Origin: Arthrobacter sp. ISL-72
Lineage (GTDB): Bacteria > Actinomycetota > Actinomycetes > Actinomycetales > Micrococcaceae
Assembly: GCF_018613755.1 (NCBI RefSeq)
Contig: NZ_JAGGPP010000006.1
Location: forward strand, 390,877 to 454,876
Length of the DNA stretch: 64,000 bases
Direction: 5' to 3'
Shown one piece after another: positions 7,371-16,085 of this stretch. The notes below the pieces were generated by a model. The model worked only from the letters and a program-made list of their open reading frames with translations. It was not told the DNA's origin and ran no database searches. Made by a program: the position numbers and the translations under genes. The first letter of the stretch is position 1. Each line of letters opens with the position of its first letter.

Positions 7371-8213
7371 ATGACAGCCATCTTCCTGGTGTGGAACCCG
7401 GACCGCTGGAACGACTGGAACTATGCTTCCGTCGTCGAACACGTCCGCGAGACCGGGCAGTTCCACGGCATGTGGAACGTCGGCGCTTCAGCGGCTGTCC
7501 ACGCCGGCGCGGACGCGTGGCTGCTGTTGCGGGGCAAGCACGGGCGGGGCCTGCTGGGGCACGGCGTGGTGACCTCAGCTCCCGCATTGGCCACGCAACT
7601 GACTGTCGCCTTCGATTCGCTCCTGCCCCTCGGTGACCAGATAGCGGCAGACGTCCTCAGGGAGAACGTTCCGGAGGTGCGCTGGGACGTCGTCCGGAGC
7701 GGACAGGCCTGCAAGCCGTCCGCGGAGGCCAGGATCCGTGGCCTATGGCGTCTGGAGGGCCCGCCCCCGCCCGTGGAGTCTGCCCTGCCGGCGCCCGGAA
7801 CCTACCCCGCCTGGGCCGTCAGCACAGTTGCGATGAACCGCTACGAACGGGACCCGGAGGCCCGGCGTGTCTGCATTGCCCACTACGGAACCAGCTGTGC
7901 GGCCTGCGGCTTCTCTTTCGAAATCGCTTATGGCGAGGCCGGCAGGGACTTCATCGATGTCCACCACACCGTGCCCGTTTCACTGCTCGACAGCAGCTAC
8001 CGCCTGGATCCGATCACTGATCTGGTGCCGCTGTGCGCGAACTGCCACGCCATGGCGCACGTCGGAGTGGCTACCCCGCGGTCGCTTCAGGAACTGCGTG
8101 AGCTTTTGGCCGGCGCCGGCTTCATACGCGGTCACACGGTACGGCCCGGGGAACTGGAAGCCCAGCAGGAGGCCCTGCGAATCCTCGGCACCGGCCAGGC
8201 TGAGCCGGGGTAG
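7371..8213 (+). CDS. EVE-like domain plus HNH endonuclease fusion (candidate modification-dependent restriction enzyme)
   Basis: 280 residues with two parts. Residues 1-130 resemble an EVE/PUA-like modified-base reader: FLVWNPDRW at the start, GADAWLLLRGKHGRGLLGHG at 46-65, then VRWDVVRSG and RIRGLWRLE. Residues 165-232 form an HNH nuclease: Cys176/Cys179 and Cys222/Cys225 as structural zinc pairs, and DVHHTVPVS with His198/His199 as the catalytic strand. The EVE-HNH arrangement is known from type IV-like enzymes that cut DNA carrying modified cytosine. No methyltransferase gene lies nearby, which fits a stand-alone defence gene. The ATG is 20 nt after the cfa stop. The HNH call is firm; the EVE call rests on motif reading. 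Confidence 0.88.
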   Translation: MTAIFLVWNPDRWNDWNYASVVEHVRETGQFHGMWNVGASAAVHAGADAWLLLRGKHGRGLLGHGVVTSAPALATQLTVAFDSLLPLGDQIAADVLRENVPEVRWDVVRSGQACKPSAEARIRGLWRLEGPPPPVESALPAPGTYPAWAVSTVAMNRYERDPEARRVCIAHYGTSCAACGFSFEIAYGEAGRDFIDVHHTVPVSLLDSSYRLDPITDLVPLCANCHAMAHVGVATPRSLQELRELLAGAGFIRGHTVRPGELEAQQEALRILGTGQAEPG

Positions 8214-8235
8214 CCGCCCGGCTCCCATCCGGCAG

Positions 8236-10389
8236 TCAACCGGACGTCTTCAGGGCCTCCCGGACGATGCCTACCAGGGAATTGAACCGGCCGTCCCGGG
8301 GCAGGTCATCGATAAGGACGGGTCCTTCCGGCCCGGCGAGCGGAATGCGCCAGTTGGGGTGTTCCGTGTCAGTTCCGGGCTGGTTCTGGGTTCGCGTTTC
8401 CCCGACGGCGTCCACGAGGGCCACCCCCAGCAGCGCGGACGGCGTCAGGGCGGTGAAGGCGTACAGCGCCTCAACCGTGCGCTGAACATCTCCTGATGAC
8501 TCAGGAAGCAGCCCGCGTTCGCGGACCAGCGCCAATACAGCTTCCTGCTCCGCCGCGGCCTGCGCACGCTCCTCCTCAACCGGACGCAGCAGCAGGCCCA
8601 GTGATTCGCGGAGCGTGACGTGCTCCCCGGCAAGATAGCCCGCCGTCGGGGGCAGGTCGTGGGTGTTGACGCTGGTCAGGCACTGCTGCCGGTATTCCTC
8701 GGGTGAAAGCGGGCCCGACGCGCCGTGTTCAAACCACAGGATGGAGGTGCCCAGGATGCCGCGCTCTGTCAGGTAATCCCGGACCCAGGGTTCGAACACT
8801 CCAAGATCCTCGCCGACCACTGTCGCACCGGCCCGCTGGGCCTCAAGGGCAAGGATGCCGATGAGGGCCTCATGGTCGTAGTAGACATACGTGCCCTGGT
8901 CCGGTCCGGCGCCCTCCGGAATCCACCACAGCCGGAAGAGACCCAGGATATGGTCGACGCGGATGCCCCCCGCATGGCGGAGTACCGTCCGGAGCATGTC
9001 CCGGTAGGGCTTGTACCCTGCTGCCGCCAACCGTCCGGGATGCCAGGGCGGCTGGGTCCAGTTCTGGCCCTGCTGGTTGAAGACGTCCGGCGGGGCGCCG
9101 ACAGTGACCCCCCGGGCGAGGACGCCTTGGAGCATCCACGCATCGGCTCCCACCGTTTTGACGCCCACCGCCAGGTCATGGACGACGCCGATGGCCATCC
9201 CGCACGCTTTCGCGGTCCGCTGCGCTGTAGCAAGTTGCTCGTCGCAGATCCACTGCATCCAGCGGTAGAACTGCAACCTGTCCGCCTGCTCCTCCCGGAC
9301 CGCGTCGCAGTACGGCGTGTCCGGTGACGCGGCGTCGTCGGACCATTCAGGCGCTGACGGGGCAAGCCGCTCGGCCAGGACGCACCACAGGGCGAAATCG
9401 TCCAAGCCCTTGCCTTCCGCCGCGCAGAAATTTTCAAAGAGTCGGACGCGGCCGGGACTCCGGGGGACTGTGAAGATGAGTTCGAGAGCCCGGAGCTTGG
9501 CTCCGTAACTGGAATTCCGGTCGAGCAGGCCGTCGGCTGTATTGGCAACGTGCAGTACAGCCGCGTTCTTCTCTATTTCGGCCCGGGACTCCGGGTCCAG
9601 GTACCCATACTCCGGCACGTCCTCAACCCGGATGTAGAGCGGATTGAAGAAACGGCGGGTCGTCGGCAGATAGGGCGAATCTTCAATTGGTGGCCGGGGT
9701 TCCCCCGCGTGCAAGGGGTTCACCAGGACAAAACCCGCACCGTCCTTTCCCGCGATGGCGGCCAGGTCAACCAGATCCGAGAAGTCGCCAATCCCCCATG
9801 ACCTGGAAGACCGCACCGAATACAGCTGGGCTGTAAGGCCCCAGTGTCGCTCCGCTGTGAGGCGCCGGGTGGTCTCGAGCCGTTCGGGGGTGATGACCAG
9901 CGTGCATTCCGCCAGTTCCCCGCCGGCGTCGGCGTAAAGCGTGTGCCAGCCCAGGGGCAGATCGGCGGGAAGGGCGAAAGACGCCTGTCCCTTGAGGACG
10001 CCGTGCACTTCCCTCGGCTCCGTCCAGTTATCGCGCTGCCGGGCGTCCACGCGGTTCCCGTCTTCGGTCACCGCCCACACGCTGACGCCAGTGCCGTGCG
10101 GGACATGGACCGCGACGTGGATTTCCCGTCCCTTCCTCGAGACGACCGAAGCCGGGAGCAGACGGTGCCATGCCTCGAGTTCCGCCTCGCGCAAGGCACT
10201 TTGCAGCTCATCCGTGGTCCCGGTGCTGTCCCCCAGCGCCGCCAACACGCCCTGCAGTGTGCTTGCCGCAACGGGATGTTCAACGCCGTCCCAGCCCCGG
10301 AAGGATGTACTCACGCCGCGGGCTGCCGCCAGTTTCCGGAGCAGTCCGTCGGCTGTGTCTGTGTGGTCCTGTCCCATTTCATCAGCCAT
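8236..10389 (-). CDS. malQ: 4-alpha-glucanotransferase (amylomaltase)
   Basis: 717 residues, GH77 family. The enzyme transfers alpha-1,4-glucan segments between maltodextrins in the cytosol during glycogen and maltose use. Visible family blocks are GIGDFSDLVDLA, GAGFVLVNPLHAGEP, SPYLPTTRRFFNPLYI, then VVHDLAVGVKTVGADAW (nucleophile aspartate region), GIRVDHILGLFRLWWIPEG, VVGEDLGVFEPW (acid/base glutamate) and SVNTHDLPPTAGYL. The long N-terminal extension (~150 residues) carries the beta-sandwich-like part common in actinobacterial MalQ. Start ATG 10389 with GTGGGG just upstream. It is a single gene, convergent with the EVE-HNH gene. The glgA/glgC pair in this window belongs to the same metabolism. 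Confidence 0.96.
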   Translation of the reverse strand: MADEMGQDHTDTADGLLRKLAAARGVSTSFRGWDGVEHPVAASTLQGVLAALGDSTGTTDELQSALREAELEAWHRLLPASVVSRKGREIHVAVHVPHGTGVSVWAVTEDGNRVDARQRDNWTEPREVHGVLKGQASFALPADLPLGWHTLYADAGGELAECTLVITPERLETTRRLTAERHWGLTAQLYSVRSSRSWGIGDFSDLVDLAAIAGKDGAGFVLVNPLHAGEPRPPIEDSPYLPTTRRFFNPLYIRVEDVPEYGYLDPESRAEIEKNAAVLHVANTADGLLDRNSSYGAKLRALELIFTVPRSPGRVRLFENFCAAEGKGLDDFALWCVLAERLAPSAPEWSDDAASPDTPYCDAVREEQADRLQFYRWMQWICDEQLATAQRTAKACGMAIGVVHDLAVGVKTVGADAWMLQGVLARGVTVGAPPDVFNQQGQNWTQPPWHPGRLAAAGYKPYRDMLRTVLRHAGGIRVDHILGLFRLWWIPEGAGPDQGTYVYYDHEALIGILALEAQRAGATVVGEDLGVFEPWVRDYLTERGILGTSILWFEHGASGPLSPEEYRQQCLTSVNTHDLPPTAGYLAGEHVTLRESLGLLLRPVEEERAQAAAEQEAVLALVRERGLLPESSGDVQRTVEALYAFTALTPSALLGVALVDAVGETRTQNQPGTDTEHPNWRIPLAGPEGPVLIDDLPRDGRFNSLVGIVREALKTSG

Positions 10390-10476
10390 GGCCCCACTCT
10401 ATTGGCTTGCCCGGCCGCGGCGGCGGCAGGACCGGCCACAAATTTTTTCGCTTTCGACTCGACTCCGGGACCCGGC

Positions 10477-10482
10477 TAGCCT
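10477..10482 (+). promoter_or_regulatory. -10 box of an apparently leaderless gene
   Basis: TAGCCT lies eight bases before ATG 10491, with no ribosome binding site between. This is the leaderless layout seen repeatedly in the window. Confidence 0.5.
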
Positions 10483-10490
10483 TGGACACT

Positions 10491-10856
10491 ATGGTCGACG
10501 TCGAGAAGTTCAGGGTCCTGCTGGAATCGGAGCGGGCCCGCAGAACAGTTTTGCTGCCGGCACTCCGCGAGGACATCAGCTCTGCCAACGCGGCGCGCCA
10601 GAACTCGAACGTCGACGACGAACATGACCCCGAAGGCGCCACCATCGCCTTTGAACTCTCCCAGGCCGCGGCACTGATGCAGCAGAGCAGCGCCACACTG
10701 GCGCAGGTCGAAGCAGCGATGGCGCGGATCGCAGAGGGACGCTACGGCTACTGCGAAGTCTGCGGGGCACCCATTGCCGAGGGGAGGCTCGAGGCCCGGC
10801 CCTGGACGCCCTATTGCATTGACCACGCCGGCGGCAAGGCGGGCTCAAAACCATGA
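10491..10856 (+). CDS. TraR/DksA C4-type zinc finger family protein
   Basis: 121 residues: an N-terminal helical hairpin (FRVLLESERARRTVLLPALREDI and ELSQAAALMQQSSATLAQVEAAMARI) followed by a zinc knuckle, GRYGYCEVCGAPIAEGRLEA ending in PYCIDH. The acidic tip with NVDDEHDPEGAT fits the DksA-like coiled coil that enters the RNA polymerase secondary channel. The fourth zinc ligand reads His instead of Cys (CxxC-x16-CxxH), so zinc may be held by a C3H set. Actinobacterial homologues are poorly characterised. The stop overlaps the next gene as ATGA, indicating coupling with the M50 peptidase. Confidence 0.87.
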   Translation: MVDVEKFRVLLESERARRTVLLPALREDISSANAARQNSNVDDEHDPEGATIAFELSQAAALMQQSSATLAQVEAAMARIAEGRYGYCEVCGAPIAEGRLEARPWTPYCIDHAGGKAGSKP

Positions 10857-11602
10857 CGGATGTTGCCGGTTCCTTGTGGCAGCGAATCCTTGCGGGGTTT
10901 GCACAGTCCCCGACCCCACAAGTGACCACCCTGGAATTAATGATCGTGATTGCGTTGGCCACTGCGTTGTCCCTCCCCCGGGTCTCCTGGCGGTACTTTG
11001 GCCTGCTGGCCACTGTCACCCACGAATTGGGGCACGCCTTCGCGGCCCTCATGACAGGGCAGCGGCTCGGCGGCATCAGGCTCAGCCTCGACCACTCCGG
11101 AACAACAACCACCTACAGCCGGGGCCGCTTCCCGGCAGTCTGGTCCACGTTCTGGGGTTATCCCGTTCCAGGCGTGGTGGGAGCGGTCATGGTCTGGTGC
11201 GGTTTCAACGGCTGGGGACCAGCAGCGATGTCCGTCGGCACCCTGACCCTGCTGGCCTCGTTCCTGTTCATCCGCAACGCCATGGGGCTCCTCATCACAT
11301 CTGCGGCGGTCCTGGGCTGTGCGCTCCTGGTCCTCTTCGTCCCGCCTGAGTTCACCGGCCATGTGGTCATTTCCCTAGGCCTCGCGCTGCTGGTGGCCGC
11401 CGTCCGCGACCTAGCCAAGCTGTCCAACGTCCACCTGCGGCGCCGCGACAGGCTGCCCACGTCCGACGCCCATCTCCTCTACCGGGCAACCTCCGTGCCG
11501 TCCGCCGTCTGGATCCTGCTCTTCGCAGCCGTCGTCGCCGGGTCCTGGTGGGCAGCGTGGCAGCCCATGGCACAAGTACTGGCAGCAGGCAGGACGCAAT
11601 AG
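10853..11602 (+). CDS. M50 family membrane metallopeptidase
   Basis: 249 residues, polytopic. The zinc motif HELGHAFAAL is near residue 59 in the second hydrophobic segment (FGLLATVTHELGHAFAALMTGQ). At least six membrane segments follow, including VVGAVMVWCGFNGWG, MSVGTLTLLASFLFI, VLGCALLVLFVPP and VVISLGLALLVAAV. This fits the M50B-like family of intramembrane zinc proteases, which may cleave membrane-bound regulators. The D-x-G-type second motif is not obvious; DLAKL and HLLY lie toward the C terminus. It overlaps the DksA-like gene by four bases and is nine bases from the GST gene, so the three may form one transcript. Confidence 0.87.
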   Translation: MTDVAGSLWQRILAGFAQSPTPQVTTLELMIVIALATALSLPRVSWRYFGLLATVTHELGHAFAALMTGQRLGGIRLSLDHSGTTTTYSRGRFPAVWSTFWGYPVPGVVGAVMVWCGFNGWGPAAMSVGTLTLLASFLFIRNAMGLLITSAAVLGCALLVLFVPPEFTGHVVISLGLALLVAAVRDLAKLSNVHLRRRDRLPTSDAHLLYRATSVPSAVWILLFAAVVAGSWWAAWQPMAQVLAAGRTQ

Positions 11603-11611
11603 GGTGGAAGC

Positions 11612-12694
11612 ATGACTTCCGATTCCAGCACTGCGGCCCAGGATACTTCGGGGCCCGGGTTCAGCACCCGCGGGTCCTATGTCACCGGCGGAGAAGAATT
11701 CACCCGGGACACCAACTACATCGAGGACCGGATCACCCGCGACGGCGCGCCCGGCCGCAACGGGGAACCGGGCTGGCCGGTGGAGGCCGGCCGGTACCGC
11801 CTCATCGCCGCCCGCGCCTGCCCCTGGGCCAACAGAACCGTAATCGTCCGGAGACTGCTGGGGCTTGAGGACGCCATCTCCCTGGGGCAGCCCGGTCCCA
11901 CGCATGACGCACGGTCCTGGACCTTCGACCTGGACCCGGACGGCGTTGATCCCGTGCTCGGCATCGAACGGATCCAGGACGCCTATTTCCGTAGGTTCCC
12001 CGGTTATCCCCGTGGAATCACCGTCCCGGCCATCGTGGACATACCCTCAGGCGGAGTGGTCACCAACAACTTCCCGCAGATCACGCTGGACTTCTCAACC
12101 GAATGGACGGCGTTCCACCGGCCGGGTGCCCCGGACCTCTATCCCGAGCATCTCAGGGCGGAGATCGACGCAGTGAACAAGAGAGTGTTCACGGAAGTGA
12201 ACAACGGCGTGTACCGTTGCGGTTTCGCCGGATCACAGCAGGCCTATGACGCCGCCTATGCCCGCCTCTGGACCGCACTGGACTGGCTTGAAGAACGGCT
12301 GGCCGGCCAGCGCTACCTGGTGGGCGACACCATCACCGAAGCCGACGTTCGCCTGTTCACCACCCTGGCCCGGTTCGACGCCGTCTACCACGGCCATTTC
12401 AAATGCAACCGGCAGAAACTCAGTGAAATGCCGGCGCTGTGGGCCTACGCCCGTGACCTGTTCCAGACGCCCGGATTCGGCGACACCATCGACTTTGTGC
12501 AGATCAAGCAGCACTATTACATCGTCCACGAGGACATCAACCCCACGGGCATCGTGCCGCAGGGACCGGATGTGGCGGGGTGGCTGACCCGGCACGGCAG
12601 GGAAGCCCTGGGCGGCCGTCCATTTGGAGACGGCACTCCCCCGGGCCCGGTCCGCAGCGGCGAGGAAGTTGCCCCGGGGCACGGCGCGCACTGA
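11612..12694 (+). CDS. Glutathionyl-hydroquinone reductase-like GST (ECM4/YqjG family)
   Basis: 360 residues. The thioredoxin-like N-terminal half carries RLIAARACPWANRTVIVRRL, where CPWA contains the catalytic cysteine of the ECM4/YqjG family. The C-terminal helical GST domain includes LDWLEERLAGQRYLVGDTITEADVRLFTTLARFD. Known members remove a thiol from thiol-quinone adducts. Actinobacteria of this type usually use mycothiol rather than glutathione, so the real thiol is probably mycothiol (inference). The ATG lies six bases after a TAGGGT box that overlaps GGTGGAAG, so either a leaderless or a Shine-Dalgarno start is possible. Confidence 0.9.
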   Translation: MTSDSSTAAQDTSGPGFSTRGSYVTGGEEFTRDTNYIEDRITRDGAPGRNGEPGWPVEAGRYRLIAARACPWANRTVIVRRLLGLEDAISLGQPGPTHDARSWTFDLDPDGVDPVLGIERIQDAYFRRFPGYPRGITVPAIVDIPSGGVVTNNFPQITLDFSTEWTAFHRPGAPDLYPEHLRAEIDAVNKRVFTEVNNGVYRCGFAGSQQAYDAAYARLWTALDWLEERLAGQRYLVGDTITEADVRLFTTLARFDAVYHGHFKCNRQKLSEMPALWAYARDLFQTPGFGDTIDFVQIKQHYYIVHEDINPTGIVPQGPDVAGWLTRHGREALGGRPFGDGTPPGPVRSGEEVAPGHGAH

Positions 12695-12718
12695 TCCGCA
12701 GGCATCCCGGGGCGCCGC

Positions 12719-12724
12719 TAAGGT
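12719..12724 (+). promoter_or_regulatory. -10 box of an apparently leaderless gene
   Basis: TAAGGT sits six bases before ATG 12731. No ribosome binding site is present in between. Confidence 0.45.
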
Positions 12725-12730
12725 TGTCCC

Positions 12731-13867
12731 ATGCCAGTCTCGTCCGGATTTGCCTCGCCCCAATACCAATCGGTCCGGGATCTCTTTGATTCGTTCCTCG
12801 CGGAGGACACCGGGTACAGCGCCCAGGTGGCTGCCTACCACTCCGGCGTCAAAGTGGTGGACCTGAGCGGCGGCCCGCACCTGGCTGCGGATTCGATCAC
12901 GGGCGCCTATTCCTGCTCCAAGGGCGTGGCGGCCTTCGTCATCGCCCTCCTGGTCCAGGACGGCGTACTGGATCCCGACTTCACCGTGGCGCATTACTGG
13001 CCGGAGTTCGGTGCACAGGGCAAGGAAGCGATCACCGTCCGGCAGTCGCTCTCGCACCAGGCCGGACTGCTCGGGGTGGAAGGCGGATTCGCCCTCAGTG
13101 AATTTACGACGGCGGAGGCGGCGGGGAGGCTCGCTGCTGCGGCACCGCTGTGGCGGCCCGGCGGCACCTTTGGGTATCACGCGCTGACCATAGGCATCAT
13201 CATGGAGGAGCTCTGCCGCCGCGTCACCGGCACCGCCCTGCAGGAACTGTACGATGACCGCATCAGGCTGCCCTTCGGCGTCGACTTCTTCCTGGGCCTG
13301 CCGGAGGACCAGGAGCCCCGTTACCGCGACGTGCTGTATGACACCGATCCCGTCCAGCCGTGGCTTGACCCGCTCGGCCTCGAGGGCCTCAACGGCAACG
13401 CACCGGTAAGCACGGTCATGGAACTCCCCAACCACCGGATCATCCGCAAACACGGCATGAGCAGCGCCGGCGGCGTGGGCTCCGCGGCCGGACTGGCCCG
13501 GCTCTATGCTGCCGCCACCACGGGCCTTGACGGCAGTCCGGCCTTCCTGTGCCCGGAAACCATCCGGATCATGTCCGAGGAACAAGTGTGGGGGCTGGAC
13601 CGCGCCTCCGGTCTCGACAACGCCTTCGCCATTGTGTTTATGAAGCCGCACCCGAGCCGCAACTTCGGCAGCCACCGCGCGTTCGGCCACGAAGGAGCCA
13701 ATGCCGCACTTGGCTTCGCGGACCCCGCGTACGACCTCGCCTACGGCTACATCCCCGGCCGGCAGGAGGAGGGCCGGACAGCCGGCCGTGCCCACCTGCT
13801 GGCACATGCGGTGCGGCAGGCGGTGGCCTCCGTCAGGCAGTCACTCGGGGCCGCCGCCTGCCCGTAG
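12731..13867 (+). CDS. Serine hydrolase of the beta-lactamase class C/esterase family
   Basis: 378 residues. The S-x-x-K nucleophile motif is SCSKG, near residue 62, after GAY. The mid-protein GTFGYHALTIGIIMEELCRRVTG corresponds to the Y-x-x region of class C enzymes and esterases. The C-terminal HEGANAALGFADP replaces the KTG motif with H-x-G, as in EstB-type carboxylesterases. There is no signal peptide, so it is probably a cytosolic esterase rather than a resistance beta-lactamase. It follows the GST gene by 36 nt but seems to have its own promoter. Confidence 0.88.
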   Translation: MPVSSGFASPQYQSVRDLFDSFLAEDTGYSAQVAAYHSGVKVVDLSGGPHLAADSITGAYSCSKGVAAFVIALLVQDGVLDPDFTVAHYWPEFGAQGKEAITVRQSLSHQAGLLGVEGGFALSEFTTAEAAGRLAAAAPLWRPGGTFGYHALTIGIIMEELCRRVTGTALQELYDDRIRLPFGVDFFLGLPEDQEPRYRDVLYDTDPVQPWLDPLGLEGLNGNAPVSTVMELPNHRIIRKHGMSSAGGVGSAAGLARLYAAATTGLDGSPAFLCPETIRIMSEEQVWGLDRASGLDNAFAIVFMKPHPSRNFGSHRAFGHEGANAALGFADPAYDLAYGYIPGRQEEGRTAGRAHLLAHAVRQAVASVRQSLGAAACP

Positions 13868-13882
13868 GAAAGGTTTATCCAC

Positions 13883-13911
13883 TTGTCGCACCGTCGGGAC
13901 ACCCCTAGGGT
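13883..13911 (+). promoter_or_regulatory. Sigma-70-type promoter of the FUSC gene
   Basis: TTGTCG (13883-13888) and TAGGGT (13906-13911) are spaced by exactly 17 nt. The -10 box lies eight bases before ATG 13920, so the transcript probably begins at or near the start codon. Confidence 0.6.
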
Positions 13912-13919
13912 GAGGCCAA

Positions 13920-15038
13920 ATGACAATCTCAAAACAGCAGGATGAGTCCGCTCCGTCGCGGGCCGGCAAAGCTTGGCATTCCGTGGCCGGCAGCGTGGCA
14001 ACCGCGCTGTCCGTCCCCCGGCTTCAGCTGGCCTCCAAGGCGGGCCTGGCCGCGGGTCTCGCCTTCCTCATCGCACCGATGATGCCCGGCGCCGCTGCCC
14101 ACTATCCCTACTACGCTCCGCTCGGCGCCCTCGTGGCAATGTACGAGAATGTTTCGGGCTCGGTAAAACAAGGCGTCCAGACGTTGGTGGGGCTGGGACT
14201 GGGCATTGGCCTGGCGTTCCTGCTGGTGAGTTTCACCGACCCGAATCCGGTGACTGTCGCCGTCGTGATGGGGCTGGGCGTTCTGCTCGCGGGGTTGCCG
14301 CGCCTTGGGGCCGGCCGCGACTGGATTCCGACGGCGGCGCTCCTGGTCCTGCTGGTCGGCGGGAACAACCCTGACGATTTCTCCTTTGGCTACCTGTTGC
14401 AGATGGGCGTGGGAGTCGTGGTGGGCATAGCCGTCAACATGCTGGTTTTCCCGCCCCTGCACTTCAAGGCCGCAGCACTCAGCCTTGCCGAACTCCGCTG
14501 GGCCCTCGCCAAGCAGCTCTCAGACATGGGTGAAGCGATGCGGGAAAAATGGCCGCCCGAACACGAGGACTGGGCACTGCGGTCCGAGGAGCTCGCCCAA
14601 TCGGCACGTGCCGTCAGGGCCGCCGTGCAGAAGGCGGATGCCAGCCGGCAGGCGAACCCGCGCCGACGCCTCCATCCCCGGGACATGGACCAGGATTACA
14701 AGGATCTGCGTGGCCTCGAGCGGGTGACGTTCCATATCCAGGACATGACCGAAGTCCTGTCGGATGTCATTTGGGACAAGAACGTGCCTTTCGTGATTCC
14801 GCTCCCCTACAGCGGGCCGCTGGCCGACGCCCTGGCTGCGGTGAGCGCGGTCCTGCGGTCCATGGAAGACGAGGAGCCCGACCGGCAAAACGAGCTGCTC
14901 GCGGCCGCCGCTGCCGCAGTGGACACCCTCGCCGACCGCATGGCTTCCGACGAAGTCAACCCGGAGGCCCCCAGTGCAGCCGAATCGATTGTGCTCAGCC
15001 TGCACCGGATTCTCCGCGTGGTTAAAGCGCGTGGCTAA
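13920..15038 (+). CDS. FUSC family membrane protein (aromatic acid exporter-like)
   Basis: 372 residues. The first ~190 residues hold about six hydrophobic segments (for example AGLAAGLAFLIAPMMPG, GVQTLVGLGLGIGLAFLLVSF, VAVVMGLGVLLAGLP, IPTAALLVLLVGG and MGVGVVVGIAVNMLVFPP). A long cytosolic helical domain follows. This is the half-size architecture of FUSC/ArAE proteins, inner-membrane exporters of aromatic carboxylates and related compounds. MYENVSGSVKQG fits the conserved Gly-rich loop after the second helix. The substrate is unknown. A short GGTTAAAGC repeat runs across the stop codon. Confidence 0.85.
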   Translation: MTISKQQDESAPSRAGKAWHSVAGSVATALSVPRLQLASKAGLAAGLAFLIAPMMPGAAAHYPYYAPLGALVAMYENVSGSVKQGVQTLVGLGLGIGLAFLLVSFTDPNPVTVAVVMGLGVLLAGLPRLGAGRDWIPTAALLVLLVGGNNPDDFSFGYLLQMGVGVVVGIAVNMLVFPPLHFKAAALSLAELRWALAKQLSDMGEAMREKWPPEHEDWALRSEELAQSARAVRAAVQKADASRQANPRRRLHPRDMDQDYKDLRGLERVTFHIQDMTEVLSDVIWDKNVPFVIPLPYSGPLADALAAVSAVLRSMEDEEPDRQNELLAAAAAAVDTLADRMASDEVNPEAPSAAESIVLSLHRILRVVKARG

Positions 15039-15054
15039 AGCGGTTAAAGCGGTT
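15019..15054 (+). repeat. Short GGTTAAAGC-type repeats at the FUSC gene end
   Basis: The last codons and the first bases after the stop contain three near-identical copies of GGTTAAAGC/GGCTAAAGC, two of them in tandem. They look like a small local slippage tract with no effect on the protein beyond the stop. Confidence 0.6.
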
Positions 15055-15101
15055 AAAGAAGGACAGCCACTGACCGGCCGAACATTGCCGCATTGTCAAT
15101 G

Positions 15102-15155
15102 ACGACGCCGGACGGCACCTTCGGAAGGTGAAGTCCGGCGTCGTGATTTCAGTTT
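15102..15155. terminator. Bidirectional terminator between FUSC and MaoC genes
   Basis: Stem ACGACGCCGGAC (15102-15113) pairs with GTCCGGCGTCGT (15133-15144), with an inner CACCTTC/GAAGGTG helix. GATTTCAGTTTTT follows on the + strand. The genes on either side converge. Confidence 0.85.
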
Positions 15156-15173
15156 TTGGGCGAGTCGGAGGCG

Positions 15174-16085
15174 TTACAGCGCAGCAACGGCACCGCTGAA
15201 GTGCCGACGCCCGGATCGCGGATTCCAGGCAACATAGCCTGAGTGATGCCAGGCACCAGCGGGAGAATGGACAGAAGTGATGTCCAATGCCACCCGTGCG
15301 GGCAGTAACACCGGTGCGTCAAAGGCCACGTCCCAGCGGAACGACTCCCCCCGGACGGCGCCGACGTCGGCCAGCGCACGGGACGCAAGGTACATACCGT
15401 GCGCGATGGAGCGCCGCATGCCCAAAGCCTTGGCCGAGAGCACACTCAGATGAATGGGGTTGAAGTCACCCGAGACCGCCGCGTACGCCCTTCCGGTGTC
15501 AACGCCCAGCTGCCAGAGCGCGGTGGGATCAGGCGCGGAGAACGTTGTAGACGGTGCGGTTGCCGAGGGCTTGTCGATCCCCGGCAGGAAAACGCCCTTG
15601 GCCAGGTACGTCGAGGTTCCCTTCCAACGGGCACCTGGCTCGCCTGTGCGGCGGACCTCGGCCACGATGTCCACCTGCGTCCCCGCGCGGTGCCCGCGCA
15701 GGTTCTCCGCCCATGACGTGATGTCCAGTGCCTCGGTGAACAGCACGGCCCCGTGTTGCTCCACCTTGTTGGCCAGGTGCACCATTCCCAGCAGCGGCAG
15801 CGGGAAGTCGTCGCGGTTCATCACGCTCATTGACACCGGAAATGCCAGGGCGTGAATGAACCCGGCAGGCAGGATGTCGCTTGCCGTCTCGCCCACAAGG
15901 TGCTGGTACGCCGTCAGGTTTCCCACGTCAGCCTGGACTCCCCTGACTTCATGCCCGCAAGGCGGCAGTGTGGTCCCTGCGTCAGTTCCAAGCACGCGGC
16001 GCCGCGCTGCCGTGGCGGCCGCGTTGACGTACAGCTTGGACAGGGAGGGCATGCCCCCGAGGATCACGGGCTGGGCGGCGGTCAT
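15174..16085 (-). CDS. MaoC/HtdX-type (R)-hydratase-dehydratase
   Basis: 303 residues with the double hot-dog layout. The C-terminal half carries the hydratase-2 motif in YAAVSGDFNPIHLS, with catalytic Asp and His, and then AKALGMRRSIAHGMYLASRAL. Such enzymes hydrate or dehydrate enoyl/3-hydroxyacyl thioesters. The start ATG overlaps the stop of the FabG4-like gene upstream by four bases (ATGA). MaoC next to a long FabG and a thiolase is the same set as HtdX, FabG4 and FadA2 (Rv0241c-Rv0243) in Mycobacterium tuberculosis. That points to one lipid module for elongation or degradation of acyl chains. Confidence 0.92.
   Translation of the reverse strand: MTAAQPVILGGMPSLSKLYVNAAATAARRRVLGTDAGTTLPPCGHEVRGVQADVGNLTAYQHLVGETASDILPAGFIHALAFPVSMSVMNRDDFPLPLLGMVHLANKVEQHGAVLFTEALDITSWAENLRGHRAGTQVDIVAEVRRTGEPGARWKGTSTYLAKGVFLPGIDKPSATAPSTTFSAPDPTALWQLGVDTGRAYAAVSGDFNPIHLSVLSAKALGMRRSIAHGMYLASRALADVGAVRGESFRWDVAFDAPVLLPARVALDITSVHSPAGAWHHSGYVAWNPRSGRRHFSGAVAAL

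Noticed and set aside
12233..13807. 524-codon open frame on the reverse strand
   Set aside because: Covers the GST and serine hydrolase genes in antisense; composition is that of a shadow.
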